Positions 23,736 through 35,239 are shown, numbered from the stretch's first letter. The stretch is DNA of 64,000 bases from Dermacentor variabilis (GCF_050947875.1 NC_134572.1:154339105-154403104); one strand, 5' to 3'. Numbers and translations: made by a program. Notes: generated by a model from the letters alone, not told the origin.

Positions 23736-23867
23736 GGGAGCTCAATAATCGCATCTCGTCTTGCTCAACTGCACATATCAACATATCTTCACATATCATC
23801 ATCCAAACCGCGACTTTTCTGTCCTCATAGAGCGGAATTTTCGAGAATAAGGAAGTTCCTCAGTACA

Positions 23868-24190
23868 TGTACATTTATTTATTTATTTTCATTTATTCTG
23901 TAGATGCGTCCTCAATAAGGCATTACAGCAGGGGTGATTTCATTCAAAATACGAAAGTTTATAAAAGAGTACTTATACACTCCAACCAGGGTCAAAAGCA
24001 TCAACAGATAGAGTTAGTACAAAATCAGGCAAAAGAAGATTCTAGGCGCGTGCTTTCTGGACAAAAAAAAAAGATGCCGCATAATGTCACTCTTAAGAGC
24101 AAGTTCCGTAAGTTCCTTTCTTTATGTTATATACGGAGGTGGTTTCATGTATTTCGGTGGACTAATGTCAGTATGAAAATGATATATGAA
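23868..24190 (-). mobile_element. Possible LINE 3' tail fragment with (ATTT)n end
   Basis: On the minus strand the segment ends in CTGTAATGCCTTATTGAGGA, then AATAAATGAAAATAAATAAA. This resembles the 3' ends of CR1-like LINEs. No coding block remains, so the call rests on the tail only. Confidence 0.35.
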
Positions 24191-24205
24191 TTAAGGGAAA
24201 TTGAG

Positions 24206-24376
24206 CCATCCACCCAATCGTGGTAATTGCTACAAAGGAAGCCCATACGGGTTCCTCGAAAGAAAAGCCTCGCAGTTGAAGAAAAATTCGCCCTGGTCCC
24301 GGATAACTTCGAGGCTTTTCCTTCGAGGAACCCGTATGAGTTTCCTTTGTAGCAATTGCTACTATCTGGTGGATAT
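24206..24376. mobile_element. Foldback element (inverted repeat with arms of about 70 bp)
   Basis: Left arm (24224-24278) reads AATTGCTACAAAGGAAGCCC, ATACGGGTTCCTCGAA, AAAAGCCTCG. The right arm (24310-24363) is its reverse complement with few mismatches: CGAGGCTTTTCCTTCGAGGA, ACCCGTATGAGTTTCCTTTG, TAGCAATTGCTAC. About 30 bases including CCTGGTCCCGGATAAC separate the arms. It may be an SINE-derived or MITE-like palindrome. Confidence 0.8.
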
Positions 24377-24379
24377 CTC

Positions 24380-25019
24380 ATTTTCTCTTTATTGATTACT
24401 TATGTCGACGTTTGCGGATTTCCACAGAACTATTACAACGAGCGATATATGCTATAAAAGAATTTCAAACGCAGAATCTTCAGTGAGTCGTCAGGTGCGG
24501 CCATTCAATTGGATATAATTGAATATAATACATTTTCATTCAACATTGAAGTGAACGTCATGTACATATTCAATCCACATAAGCCGTGCAACTTGTGTGC
24601 GTGACTGGAGGGTCGAAAGAGCAGTGCACTGATCAAGTAAAAATACTAATAATTATAATCGTAAGGATGAAAATAAGATAACAAAAATATAAAGAATAGG
24701 AACATAACTCTTATACGAAAATAAAATGGACGCTGAAACAACACTTATAGGATCAATAATGCGTGCCAGTATTTGTAGATGAAAGCTGAGAATAAAAGCA
24801 AGAACCGGCTCGGCTGACAGTAGAAGATTGAGTTTAGAAATTTGTGGACTGCACCCAAGCTCTCGAGAACGTTTCCCGGTTACACGGCATAGATGGGCAA
24901 GGATAATATGTGGATTATTAAAATAAGTGGGAATATCAAACAGCGCTTCTTCGGCCATAACTTGTTTCTGGCTAAACATACCACAGTATGTTTAGCCTGT
25001 GTCATACTGAATTTTCTGT

Positions 25020-25020
<1 letters not shown>
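24380..25020. other. Unassigned AT-rich stretch
   Basis: A minus frame at 24653-24979 is open for 108 residues but is Ile/Leu/Phe-rich, as expected of AT-rich DNA, and shows no domain. Confidence 0.4.

Positions 25021-25021
<1 letters not shown>

Positions 25022-25091
<70 letters not shown>
25022..25091 (+). repeat. (AT)n microsatellite
   Basis: About 70 bases of uninterrupted TA/AT dinucleotide. Tyr/Ile repeat frames across it are artefacts. Confidence 0.99.
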
Positions 25092-25093
<2 letters not shown>

Positions 25094-25094
25094 A

Positions 25095-27865
25095 ATTGCA
25101 CAGGAAGAGAACTTCGTGTGACCTCGTAGAATTGTTGAGTGCAGGCCATATGCAAGTATTTACGAGACCTCATTCTAGGCAGCAGTTTAATTTCACAGCC
25201 TGAGAGTCCCCTCGCACCCCATCGAGGTTGGCCTGTATCGGTGGTGTTACCTTCCTTCATGTAATTCTCTTATTGTTTGCTACCACCAATACAGCTTCGT
25301 CTTTCCAGTGAAAGTGCAGCCTATATTTTTTTAGGGGGGGGGGGAGGGGATGGCTGTGAGTCCGAGTATAAGCGCTGCTGCGCATGACTCCCATTGATTC
25401 TGATTTCTAATTACGGAAGCTTGGCCTCATTTCGGTTACTTAGTTAGTTATATGTATTTATTTTAGCGCACGCAAACGACCATGTTTCCATCCCTAATAA
25501 AACGTGTATATTATTAGAAGTCTTTTTTTTTGTCAGTCGTTACCATTGCCTACTGGAAAGAGAAGCAATACTGAGACACGTAACATTCATGCGTATTTGA
25601 CACGCCGTTTTGACAAGGGACCATTTTTTGACAAGGGGCCACTAAACTCTGCAGGTTCTTTAGGGGTAACAAAGCACGTAAACCGGTCTGAAGCGAGGTG
25701 AACATACAGCAACATATTAATTCTCTAGGCATAGACTATCAATTCCATTAGAAGTAATTGTTAATTGGCTAGCACCTGCTCTTTAGAAATAAGATAAGCT
25801 TTGTCCTTTATATATATTTACGTACAATGTTTCTGGGCACCGTGTCCGGACAGGCAATATAACAAAAAATGTTAAGTTGAAAAAAAAATGGATGAGGTAG
25901 CCGCCGCTAGTGCTTTAATGCGCTACTATTCTTTTGTCAGCATTTGCAGAAATAAACGGAAAATATCAATTAAACGCCGTTCACGTGCGCGTGAAGCACA
26001 AAGCAGTAAGTGTATATCTGCAATAAAATTTTAAGCGTAAAAGCTAGATGCACCTCAAAAGAAACCTCAAATTGTGTAGGTAACAAAACACTAGTAATTA
26101 CACTTACGGGGGGGAGGGAACGTGGGCGGTGGCATCGCCATAAGGGTGGGAGGTCTCCCTGCCCCTTCTGAAAAACTCCGGAGGGGACTCGGGTCCTGTA
26201 TCTCCTCTAGAAACCCTCCCCCCCCCTGTAGTCGGTGTCTATGAAGTGGGACATACTAACGTGCATTACGACATGCAGTGCACTGGCGCCATACACTATG
26301 GAAGCCAAAATGCTGTCGTAAGACCATACAAGTAGAAAACCTCTTGATAATTTGAACTTACCGCCTACGCAAGCGCGAACAATGCCGTCTGGTGTAGCAC
26401 ACCTCTGTTTGTTCTACAGCTTAAACATGCTCAGCTATTAAATTCACATGTGCCCTTTTCAGTATGGTGTGGTACGACCAGCTGAATGTCCGCTTTTCGC
26501 ATTCATAGAACGAAAAAAGAATATGAGTCGATGCTGCGGTGCTTGACGTCACTTGTCTTAGCCATAATTAAAAAAAACGGCAGTCACAGTTTGTTGGAAC
26601 TTTCTCGTGTTGATTTTATTACTAATCTATCCTTGCTAGACTGAAAGATCTCATATGCTTATGCTGTCTGCGCGATCGACGTACGAATATTTTGTAAAAG
26701 TAAATTTCGCATTTAATAATTGATATCTTTTGGTAACTTCTCACATGCACAGCAGACATGCACAGCTACCTAATGTTCTATCAGATACATTTTTAGGCCG
26801 ACCTTTTAAGGTGCTTGTTTGCCTTTCGACGCGATGCTTTTTGCAAGAAGTTGGAACATCACAGTTTTTATTTTAGGGATCTCTGCTGAACCTTCGAAGT
26901 TTAAATATTTTTCAGCTATGCTATGTTGATCGGGCTACTTTCTATATTTATTTTTGCTTGGCCTAGATTTCCTTGTCTTCCGAGAAAAAACTTCAGACTT
27001 TCCAAATTTACCTGCATTTGCCGGTGCCAAGAGCACTTGAACTGGTCAATTATTTGAAATAATTATTTTGGCAGTCGCATCACTTCATTTCCTTGCCGTA
27101 CACACCCTTTGAACGACTAGGACATAGAATGTGCCTTTAAAAAGAAATGTTGATTGATGCCTTCTAGTTCAGATCGAGAAGAAGAATAAATTTTCACAAA
27201 TATGCAGAAATATTTTGGGAAGAAAAATAAACGGGGAGAACTAGTTTTGAACATCGACATACGCAGATGCTTTTATGTATGCCTCTGGCGCTCGAAAAAC
27301 CTCTGGTTGATTTGGCGTGGAATGACCCAGTGTTAACTTCGCCACTTATGTTGGCTCATGTTGAAAATTATGTTCCCATGATAATCCGTAGCGATGAATT
27401 TGTCCACAGCTTCGGCGTTGTTCTTGTCTAGCCCAATGTGGGCATGACTGGATTGTGCCTTTACCAGCAGCCTCATTGCAGCCGCCGACCTAAAATATTG
27501 CATCACAGAAAAGAGTGATTCATTCTTATTGGGGCCGTCGCGAAATTCACGCCTTATCTGCGGCTGACCCTTCGCAGTCCTATCTGACTACTACACTCTC
27601 TGGTGGCTATCATCCCTCAAAGATGCCACGGGCCATCCTGGCCACGTCTCAAGGACACGCGTCAAAGCGCCTGCGTCGGGACAGTAGCGTGTGGTATTTT
27701 TCATCGTACTATAGGGGAATTTCGGTTGGCTCTAGTAGGAAGCGTTTGTTCTTTATTTTGAATTTAGGGTTTTATACGGCTGTATGCGAACATGAGGTAG
27801 TTCTCCGAGTTAACTTAGGCCATATTTTATTGCGACGGATCGTTTGCGAACTTCTGGTGTTTTGG
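25095..27865. other. Unassigned stretch
   Basis: No gene is supported. A C/G-run pair (a G-run with GGGAGGGAACG near 26107 and a C-run with CCCTCCCCCCCCTG near 26213) flanks about 100 bases and could pair. The plus frame 27515-27973 runs into the microsatellite at 27868 and is not called. Confidence 0.35.
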
Positions 27866-27866
27866 A

Positions 27867-27867
<1 letters not shown>

Positions 27868-27897
<30 letters not shown>

Positions 27898-27929
27898 GGT
27901 GTCTGTCTGTCTGTCTGTCTGTCTGTCTG
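27868..27929 (+). repeat. (CTGT)n microsatellite
   Basis: About fifteen tetranucleotide units, interrupted once by TGGTG near 27897. It lies 43 bases before a long (AT)n tract. Confidence 0.97.
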
Positions 27930-27970
27930 ACCTCCTACGTCTTGATGCCGTCGTGGGGGTTTCTTCATCT

Positions 27971-28077
<107 letters not shown>

Positions 28078-28164
28078 AATGGTTTAGGGAGAAGCATGAC
28101 ATGTATGCATACAAAACATGAATTACGTGTCATGACGTCAATGATGAATACAGCTGTCATGCCA

Positions 28165-28300
28165 TGTATTAAAAGACGTGGGTTCGTATCCAACGTGTAA
28201 GACCAGTTATTTTTTTCATCCCCCTTCATTACTATTTACTTATCATTTCTTTCTTCCATTAGGAACCGCAGATCATTTCGTCTCTGGTGGTACTGGTGTG
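28165..28300 (+). mobile_element. tRNA-derived SINE (family 2) fragment
   Basis: GTGGGTTCGTATCCAAC at 28180 is a B-box-like sequence (GGTTCGNNTCC). It is followed by a spacer, CCAGTTATTTTTTTCATC, a T-rich body and TTCCATTAGGAACCGCAGAT. The same order occurs at 28610-28760. The A-box half and the family 3' end are missing or diverged. Confidence 0.6.
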
Positions 28301-28609
28301 ATTCCTTTTTAGTGTCGTATGTTCTGATTACTAGAAATCGGACCTCTCTGTTTCCTTTCTTCTCATTCATTACATATGGAGGGTCTCGCATCCCGCAGCT
28401 TTGATGCCTTCAGGTAGCATTTGTGGGTTTATGAGCGGTTTCCTTCACCCAAAAAGTTCACGTACTAGGTGACGCCTGCGCTAGATATAATGTTCCGCAT
28501 TTACTGCTATGGCTCTGAGTGGTAGTGCTTGATAACACTCCCAGGTTTAATTCTTGTAGATAGACATTAGTGTCTCAGAAAGCGGATCGAAAGTGGATGG
28601 AAGTTGGAT

Positions 28610-28760
28610 TAGAAAGAGCATCACACGCGAAAGCCCAAACGTGGGTTCATATCCCACTAGCGGTCAGTTATTTTTTTTCCGTCCACTTTAGTTTCCATTT
28701 ATTTATTTATTTATTTCAAGTAGGAACTGCAAATAATTCCCTTTGTGCTGCTATTGGTTA
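28610..28760 (+). mobile_element. tRNA-derived SINE (family 2) fragment
   Basis: GTGGGTTCATATCCCACTAG at 28641 carries the B-box. Then come CGGTCAGTTATTTTTTTTCC, GTCCACTTTAGTTTCCATTT, (ATTT)n and CAAGTAGGAACTGCAAATAA. It parallels the copy at 28165-28300 block by block. The later part of the family is present at 46702-46906. Confidence 0.6.
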
Positions 28761-28988
28761 GCTTTGTGCTGCATTGATTGTTAGCTTCTCACGTTCTGAC
28801 TCTATATATGTATACTCAATGGGTACTTGAAGTCTGGCAAATGTTTGCGGATCAAGCATGTTTATATATTGAAGCTTACGTGAAAACGTGTTTTTTTCTC
28901 ATAAATCTAATATATTGACTTACCTTTATACCAATAATTCACATGCAAACAATTATTAATCTTACCTAATTAGTTTTGGAAATATAGC

Positions 28989-31350
28989 CCGTGACCAAAT
29001 GGGCACACTGGGCCCTTTTCATTTATTTCAAGCCATGAAATGTTACAAAAAACATACATAGCGAATTGTCTAGCACTTATTTAGTGTGATATGGCTTAAT
29101 CCGTGGAATACACATGACAACGTCATACTTTGTGCGTTTTGTGTGCACCGCGCTGTTGCAATTATCTCATGCACACGTCCACCTCTTGCCATAAGGTATT
29201 GGTGCAACAAAGTGGGCCACTTCGTCATACCATGTACCAGTCAGGACATCACCAGTCTTTGGGATTCTGCGTTGACCAGGTCCTCTATGCTTATTGTCCC
29301 ATCGTATCAGGTAGCTTTGGGCAATTTGCCTGCGGAATTCCACCTGCGTGATGTTGAACCCTGTGCTACGAATTAGCGTCCAAGTGTTGCTGATAGATAA
29401 ATCACAAAGTCAAGTGAAAATCTGCCACCACCACTTCTTGCCACGGATTTCAAATCTGTAGGCGCCTACAATTGCATCCATCTGGTCCGCACCTCCCATA
29501 AAATTTGTACTGAGCAACAGTGTTTGGACGGGCCACCTTGATTTGCTTCTTCTGAAAATGAGAGTGCCTCCCTGCAGATGACATTGACTCTACACCGTGA
29601 ATGGTGCTTACGATCACTACTACAGAAATGTCCATCCAGCGGACAACAATTATGCCAGTGTTGCTCAGCACGGGCTCTCCGTGCCCGCGAGTTTGGCGCT
29701 TGACGAATTGTGGTCGAGCGATAAGGTACTCTTTGGGAATACGGTTCTGCTTCACTATGCCCGTGGCTTCGTAGCCCTGGGCCTTGAGATGCCTGAGTAG
29801 CGGCATGCCTGTGAATAAATTATCAAAATAGAAAAAGAAAGAAAGGTCGTGCGTCTACGCTGCGAGTTCATCCACCATTTGAAGAAGTGGCGCCGCTGCT
29901 TTTCCGAAGTCTTTTTCATATCTTTCAGATGTTCTCGGATCCCCTGCTTGCCTTGATACACTTTGAGGTTTACAAGGTATCCGTTCTTGGCAGTTAGGCA
30001 CCATACTTTATACTCGAAGCGGATAGGCTTTCCGCGTATAAACTGTTTACAGCCATGACGACCATAATACTCAATCACATTTTCGTCATAGCTCAGGTGA
30101 CGCACAGGTTGAAAGTGCTCCAGAAACCTTGCTTTGAATAGTGCCATCAATGGATACAACTTTGCCAACTTGTCCCTAAGTTTTAGGCTTGCATTTCGCA
30201 CAGTGCAGGAATAGCATTATCTGTACGAAGCGATTTCTTCGCATAGCATTGTAGGCCATCGTGTTGCGCATATCCGTGCCGCTGTCCCAATAGCACTTTT
30301 TATCTGGCAAGCGGTTATAGCCGGACAAAACAAGCCACTCCAAGAAAACTTTTCTTAATTAATCTCTGGTAACCTCCGCATCGGGCATATTCAAACTAAC
30401 GCAAACTTTCTTGTTTGTTCGACTAGCAGCTGCACGATAGGCTTCGTCAAAAAAGAGTTCGAAAAAATCAACAGGTGAAAAGTCCCTGTAAGCAGCAAAG
30501 TTTGGGCCCGAAAATATGCCAAGGCTTTTCTGGAGATCACCCTTCGACCGCTTGGAAGCAGTGGATAATTTCGCAGGAATGGCCGCATCAACTACAGCAG
30601 AAGAAATCTGTGATGTTCCGTCACTTTGCCCACGGGGGTCGTTGTGGTCCGACTCGCATCCACCAATGCGGCGTCCTTCAGAAAAAAAAAACAGCTTCAG
30701 CGCCGGCTCATAGCTGCCACTCGCTTAGATTGTCAATGAGTCCGTCTGTCTTCATCGGCCGAGTCTTCATCAGAATAGGTGCTAGCCTCTGGCGGCTCAA
30801 TATAAATCACTGACATGTCGTCATCTTCCTCTTCGAGTATCTTCGCTATTTCTTCCAACATCTACCTATACAGACAATAAAATAACAAATAACCACTGCG
30901 GGAACACGCCAGCGGCCGTGTAAGAGATTAGAATGCAGTTAAAAAAATAAAAAGTTAGGTATCCTAAAGGCCCAGCTGACCATATGGTAACGCACAAGAT
31001 AACGTACTCGTTCATGGATAGATCAAACATTAATCTTTCACAAATGCTCATCGAAGGCCACATATTCAAAGAGCAATACGGAGGTAACTATACCCGACTA
31101 TTGCTTAAACAAGTAGTGAAAAAAAACACTTAACCCTTGGAGCGATGCATCGCGACGTTACTCGCAGAGCAACACTTATTCCCGCGTTTGCGAGGAGCTC
31201 CCACAAAACGACTGACAGCTGCTGACGCTTGGTATCCATAAATGGAACTCTAATCTGTCAATCGGCATGTCAAAGGCAATTTCTGTGCCGTTTTGTTAAT
31301 CTTAATGTATTGAAATCCACTGTGCAGACTAACGTGACCATTTGGTCACG
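28989..31350 (-). mobile_element. piggyBac-type DNA transposon relic
   Basis: The transposase pseudogene (29110-30861) sits between two inverted copies of CGTGACCAAATGG: about 28990-29003 on the plus strand and, on the minus strand, about 31333-31347. The spacing of about 2.35 kb fits piggyBac elements. TTAA, the family's target site, occurs at 31358-31361 close to the right copy, but none directly adjoins the left one. Assignment of these as terminal repeats is therefore tentative; the piggyBac identity of the gene is firm. Confidence 0.65.
29110..30861 (-). pseudogene. piggyBac transposase (DDE_Tnp_1_7) pseudogene
   Basis: The frame opens at 30861 with MLEEIAKILEEEDDDMSVIY, the acidic N-terminus usual for the family. 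Stops and frameshifts follow. The 29755-30201 frame contains FLEHFQPVRHLSYDENVIEY with the first catalytic Asp (near 30086), then GRHGCKQFIRGKPIRFEYK. The second Asp lies in FYFDNLFTG (near 29830), just before MPLLRHLKAQGYEATG. RGHGEPV and TGIIVVRWMD follow. About 29470, ADQMDAIVGAYRFEIRGKKW carries the third Asp. The C-terminal part (VEFRRQIAQSYLIRW, then KRWTC) reaches about 29110. All three Asp codons survive but the frame is broken at several places. The family cuts precisely at TTAA without footprints. Confidence 0.9.
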
Positions 31351-31464
31351 CTGGTCTTTAATTAAGCACGTGAATCACCACATGTAGTGTAACAATGTTC
31401 CCTATATTTTCCTTGTTAAACGTTTCCTGAACAGCGGTCATTAAAGTGAATCTACTACTCGCAG

Positions 31465-31580
31465 GAGGCCAAGGAAACGGGCCAAGAGGCGCTTATGGAG
31501 GAGGAGGTAATGCAGGAGCGAGGGGAGCCGGTGGACGAAGAAATGGGATGAATGGCAATCCTGGTAAAAATAATGGATAG
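31465..31580 (+). CDS. Terminal exon of a glycine-rich protein
   Basis: After an acceptor-like CTACTACTCGCAG ending at 31464, an open frame of 38 codons ends with TAG at 31578-31580. It reads GGQGNGPRGAYGGGGNAGAR, then GAGGRRNGMNGNPGKNNG, about 45% Gly with Asn and Arg. Such tails occur in secreted glycine-rich proteins (cement, cuticle or silk-like) that ticks have in large families. The entry phase is 1. AATAAA lies 243 bases after the stop. No upstream exon was recognised; a piggyBac relic occupies the DNA just before it. A diverged, inverted copy at 33375-33490 shows the segment was duplicated. Function is inference from composition. Confidence 0.5.
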
Positions 31581-31817
31581 GCGGCATCAATATTATTATG
31601 ACCTTTGCCGCTCAACGACGGCTATTTGAATTATCGAAACAAAAAACAACAACTAGAGATGTTCAATAAAGTGTTACACGCAATTGCTCGGCCACTCAAT
31701 ATAGCAGTGTCTTTACTACGCACGGATGCAAATATTTCCGCTTTGACTGGAGTGTGCAGCACGTGCGCCATACTTCTGTATTGGTTTACTTATGAAATGT
31801 GCATTGTAGATGATTGG

Positions 31818-31947
31818 TAGCTAATAAAGGTTGTTTTAATTTTAAGAATTGTTCACTCATTTAAGGTCCTCAGAGGCTCCGACTTGTGGCGCTGCATGAG
31901 GCAGGTTAGCGAAGGGTAAACACATTCAAATTGAGCGGGAATCAAAT
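31818..31947 (+). repeat. 3'-flank segment directly duplicated at 33244-33378
   Basis: Shared blocks include AAGAATTGTT, TTTAAGGTCCTCA (TTTAAGATCCTCA in the partner), CTCCGACTTGTGGCGCTGCA and ACACATTCAAATTGAGCGG. Similarity ends abruptly near 31947 and 33378. Confidence 0.85.
31823..31828 (+). terminator. Polyadenylation signal AATAAA
   Basis: AATAAA followed by a T/GT-rich stretch (GGTTGTTTTAATTTTAAG), downstream of the glycine-rich exon. The same signal region is conserved in the direct copy at 33244-33378. Confidence 0.5.
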
Positions 31948-31949
31948 TG

Positions 31950-33240
31950 TTGCTCAATGTACAGCACTATGAGAATAACTATTGAGCAACAGATAGGAGT
32001 AAAAGCAATACTATTTACTTACGCATCGCTATGGCTAAAGAAAACCAACAGCTTTGATATTCAGCACATGTAGTTATTGAAATTACGTGCTATACGCTAA
32101 CAGATGTATCAAGGAGAATCTACTCATTCTCCTGCGCATATTACTCAAACGATACATTAATATAAGGCAAAAAGACCGCTTACTTCTCTTACAAATGTCA
32201 CACGATTAACCACGTGTGCAATGTCATTGGGAAGGTCATTCTAATCTGCAATCGCTCAAGGCAGATTGGATGAATTAAACGTGTTGGTTCTACGAAATAG
32301 GCGTTGAAAACTATGGTCCTCGTGCAAACGTCCTGACGTGAGGTATGGGATAGAGAGGGGTAAGAAAGCCGCATGTATGCTATCACTTATTTTGTGCACG
32401 GAACGACAGTATTTCGATAATTCTGGACGTTTCTAAATGTGGATGTGGTAACACTTTCTTGATGTTAGTGACGCTAGATTGTATGCTGTAGTCTTTGATG
32501 ATAAATCGGACGAAAGGGTTCTGAACTCCTTCAAAGTTGCAGATTCGCTAATCCTTGTTATGTGATCATACGGGGCCGGTATATTCAAATGGAGCGCGGA
32601 CAAATCTTAAATATTTACGAGCACTTAGCGCCGTGAGGATTACGCTTCATATAGCGGATCATACAATGCACTTTTGCTGTAGACTGATATGAGTTGACTA
32701 TGTGGCAATCGCTGCCCTATAGACACATAGATAGTTCTACAAGGAGGTGGTGGAAAGACAATGGTTTGTGAGAGCGTACCTATATGAAGAATCATTGCTT
32801 TTATGATTAGAGGTAATAGCGACATTTAATATGCGAATCGCCAATGAGAGATGCAGTAAAATGCTCATTAAAGTGCAAAGTGTCAGACTGCGATCGCATC
32901 TTACGGCATAACACATAGCCGCCCGCATATAATTGAATATTTGATAAAATTGATAAACGCAAGCTGTTTATGAACATCCACAATAAAAATGGGCCAAAAA
33001 CACTCCCTTGGGTTACACCTGATCAGTTTAAAGCTGTTGTCACTTGATTCAGATTAGAAGTATATTAATGAATATCGTCGCACTGTTTACGGTAGACAAA
33101 GAGATTTCGAAGTCATGAAAGTGTCATGGATTAAAGATAATACATGCCAGATTATTGCTTAGTCGATCGGATGCTACAATACTGAAGGCCTTAAAAAATT
33201 GATACAAAATTTGATTGGAAATTATCTCTCGTATAGGGTA
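31950..33240. other. Unassigned stretch between the two glycine-rich units
   Basis: AT-rich DNA with no supported gene. The frame at 31605-31820 is the 3' untranslated region of the glycine-rich exon. Confidence 0.4.
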
Positions 33241-33243
33241 ATT

Positions 33244-33378
33244 CTAGTTAATAAATAAATGTTTTTATTTTGAAGAATTGTTTGTTTATTTAAGATCCTC
33301 ATATACTCCGACATGTGGCACTGCATGGCACAGGTTAAGAAAGGGCAAACACATTCAAATTGAGCGGCAATCAAAGCG
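33244..33378 (+). repeat. Direct copy of 31818-31947
   Basis: Same blocks in the same order as the partner copy, with AATAAATAAATG in place of AATAAAGG. At 33378 the match stops and the inverted exon copy begins, marking a rearrangement junction. Confidence 0.85.
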
Positions 33379-33490
33379 GCAGAGGTCACAATAATATTGC
33401 TGCCGCCTACCCATTATTTTTACCAGGATTGCCATTTATCCCATTTCTTCGTACACCGGAACTCTCGCTCCTTCATTACCTCCTCCTCAA
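33375..33490 (-). pseudogene. Inverted, frameshifted copy of the glycine-rich terminal exon
   Basis: The minus strand reads GGAGGAGGTAATGAAGGAGC, GGTGTACGAAGAAATGGG, then AATGGCAATCCTGGTAAAAA and TAATGGGTAGGCGGCAGCAA. This matches 31495-31612 including the stop codon and the bases after it. A small deletion around GAGTTCCGGTG breaks the glycine-rich frame. It faces away from its own 3' flank, which sits beside it in direct orientation. Confidence 0.8.
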
Positions 33491-33494
33491 ATAA

Positions 33495-34235
33495 TGAACT
33501 ATTAGTACTTTCTAATCATTGTATTTGACAGCTAAACCCCTTGCTAAATTAGTGCTTGCTAGGTAAGGAGAACCTTAGCGAAAAAATACATGCGTTGAAT
33601 TTAGACATCCTCCGCAATTATATCTGGCGTCGGTTTGGTATATTTGTTTGTTTGATACCTATATATAAAAAGTGTGATTTTATTTTGAAGAATCGCTGCA
33701 CCTAGGCTACCAGTGAAAAAAAAAAAGGATTTCAAATCGGAAAAGGAAAACCGTGCTATTACAATAACCGACAAGAACAATCGAATAGAAGCAGACTGTC
33801 GCAAACTCGAAAATATACAGGCTCGCACATATAAAGCGTACCCCAGCGTACAGAGCATGTGAACCACGTTACAAAGAGTGCTGGCGCTTGCAGCATACTG
33901 CAGCTGCACGATGGACACTGCAAATTTAATTTTCCTCGTTTGGTTGCATCAAACTAAAGAATCGCGACCCTCAAGGTCGGGCAAAATGTGGTATTGCTAA
34001 TGGAATTCTATAATGTGTACTACGGTTAAATTTGTTAAGCATTAGGCACCCCGCGCAACGATCTACTTATGTTCTACTTTGCTCACGCCTTTAACATATG
34101 CACTTAAAATATACATGGTTATATTGCGCTGAGTTTTACACTGACGATAATAAATGAAGGACAGGACGTGGACGGACGCAGCGCAAACTACCAACTGTTT
34201 AATACAGTCAAAGAACGCGCTTATGTGCAAGGAAA
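33495..34235. other. Unassigned stretch
   Basis: A 105-residue minus frame (33601-33918) has no recognised domain. An 11-base G-run (34246-34256) is followed by a perfect 12-bp hairpin at 34258-34285 (GATATAAAAAGA, loop TATG). Confidence 0.4.
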
Positions 34236-34239
34236 TATG

Positions 34240-35225
34240 GCGCAAGGGGGGGGGGGAGATATAAAAAGATATGTCTTTTTATATCTTTATTATGTAATGG
34301 TATTCGAGCGAACGTATTCCAAAAATGCTTCAATATCATTCATAAACAACATTAACTTGCTGTTTGGAGGGCGATACACCACCGTAGATAGCTCGAATAT
34401 ATTTCCTACACATCAAAATTCGTAGTCATCGGTATTAAGTTTGTATACTGGTAGGATTTCATAGTCTTTAGAGATGTAAGTTTAAAGAGGGACACCACCT
34501 CCACGCCGATATGTGCGGGTCATAAATTTTTCTAGTCTTCAAGACACAAAGTATCGCATCCTTCGTTACACCATGTCTCTGTCATCATAACTATGTCAAA
34601 TTTGAAAGGGAATTCACTTAGGATGTATGTAGTAGTGTTGTTTCCCTTGGGTAGATCGTACAATAAAATGTAGCACCTGGTTTAAAGACTTAGAGCAAAA
34701 TAAAGTAAGATTAGCTGAAACAAACTCTTAGTAATTCACCGCCATTGAAGTCAGCAAACACTGTTTAATTAAGTTATCTTTTCATCGTCGTCCTCGCAAG
34801 CAATCTTTATGCATCTGAAGGCTCTGACTTCCTGGCGAAAAGTTTCCCACTGAAAGTCCAAGCCGACTTCCAGTGGTAGTCATGTTTAGCTTCACAGCCA
34901 TGCCAAGCGACTTTTTAGAGCCGGGAAGAGGTGTTCGTTTAGGTATATCGATGCTGTATTATCTAGCCCAACGTCACAGTTCGTAACCTGAGCCTTCCTT
35001 GCCTTCTTTATTATTGCTTCAGGTTTTGCACGGTACTTGAACAATATGTTAGTTTTCTTAGTGCTGCTAGTCGGGAGGCGATGACATCACTCAATATCAG
35101 TTTCAGCTATGGGCTCATCAATACCGTTGCCTATTTTGAGAACAATGTGCCTGATGTTCTCCCCGTCTTCTCTCAGCACCCCTTTGTTTCTAGATTAGAG
35201 TTCCTGGAATAATGTTCCACTCGTA
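34240..35225 (-). mobile_element. CR1/L2-like LINE fragment: ORF1 C-terminus and endonuclease start
   Basis: Read from 35225 down, ORF1 blocks appear: GVLREDGENIRHIVLKIGNG, then CHRLPTSSTKKTNILFKYRA of the RRM part and NTASIYLNEHLFPALKSRL of the C-terminal domain (about 35180-34890). The endonuclease follows: FPFKFDIVMMTETW (about 34610-34570, the TET block), YRRGGGVPL (about 34510) and, in another frame, LNTDDYEF and VVYRPPNSK (about 34430-34360). Both modules have stops and frameshifts. RT and 3' end are missing. The order matches the LINE at 18409-21964 but the sequence is more decayed. Confidence 0.8.
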
Positions 35226-35239
35226 CAAAACGTCTTTCA

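Noticed and set aside
24893..25260. Frames of Tyr/Ile repeats across 25022-25091, and similar ones at 27810-28229, 37177-37627 and 63196-63456
   Set aside because: They translate (AT)n microsatellites; both strands and more than one frame are open, so there is no coding signal.
26101..26230. G-run/C-run pair as a possible regulatory hairpin or terminator
   Set aside because: Only the homopolymer ends pair; there is no gene next to it and such G/C-runs are common in repeats.
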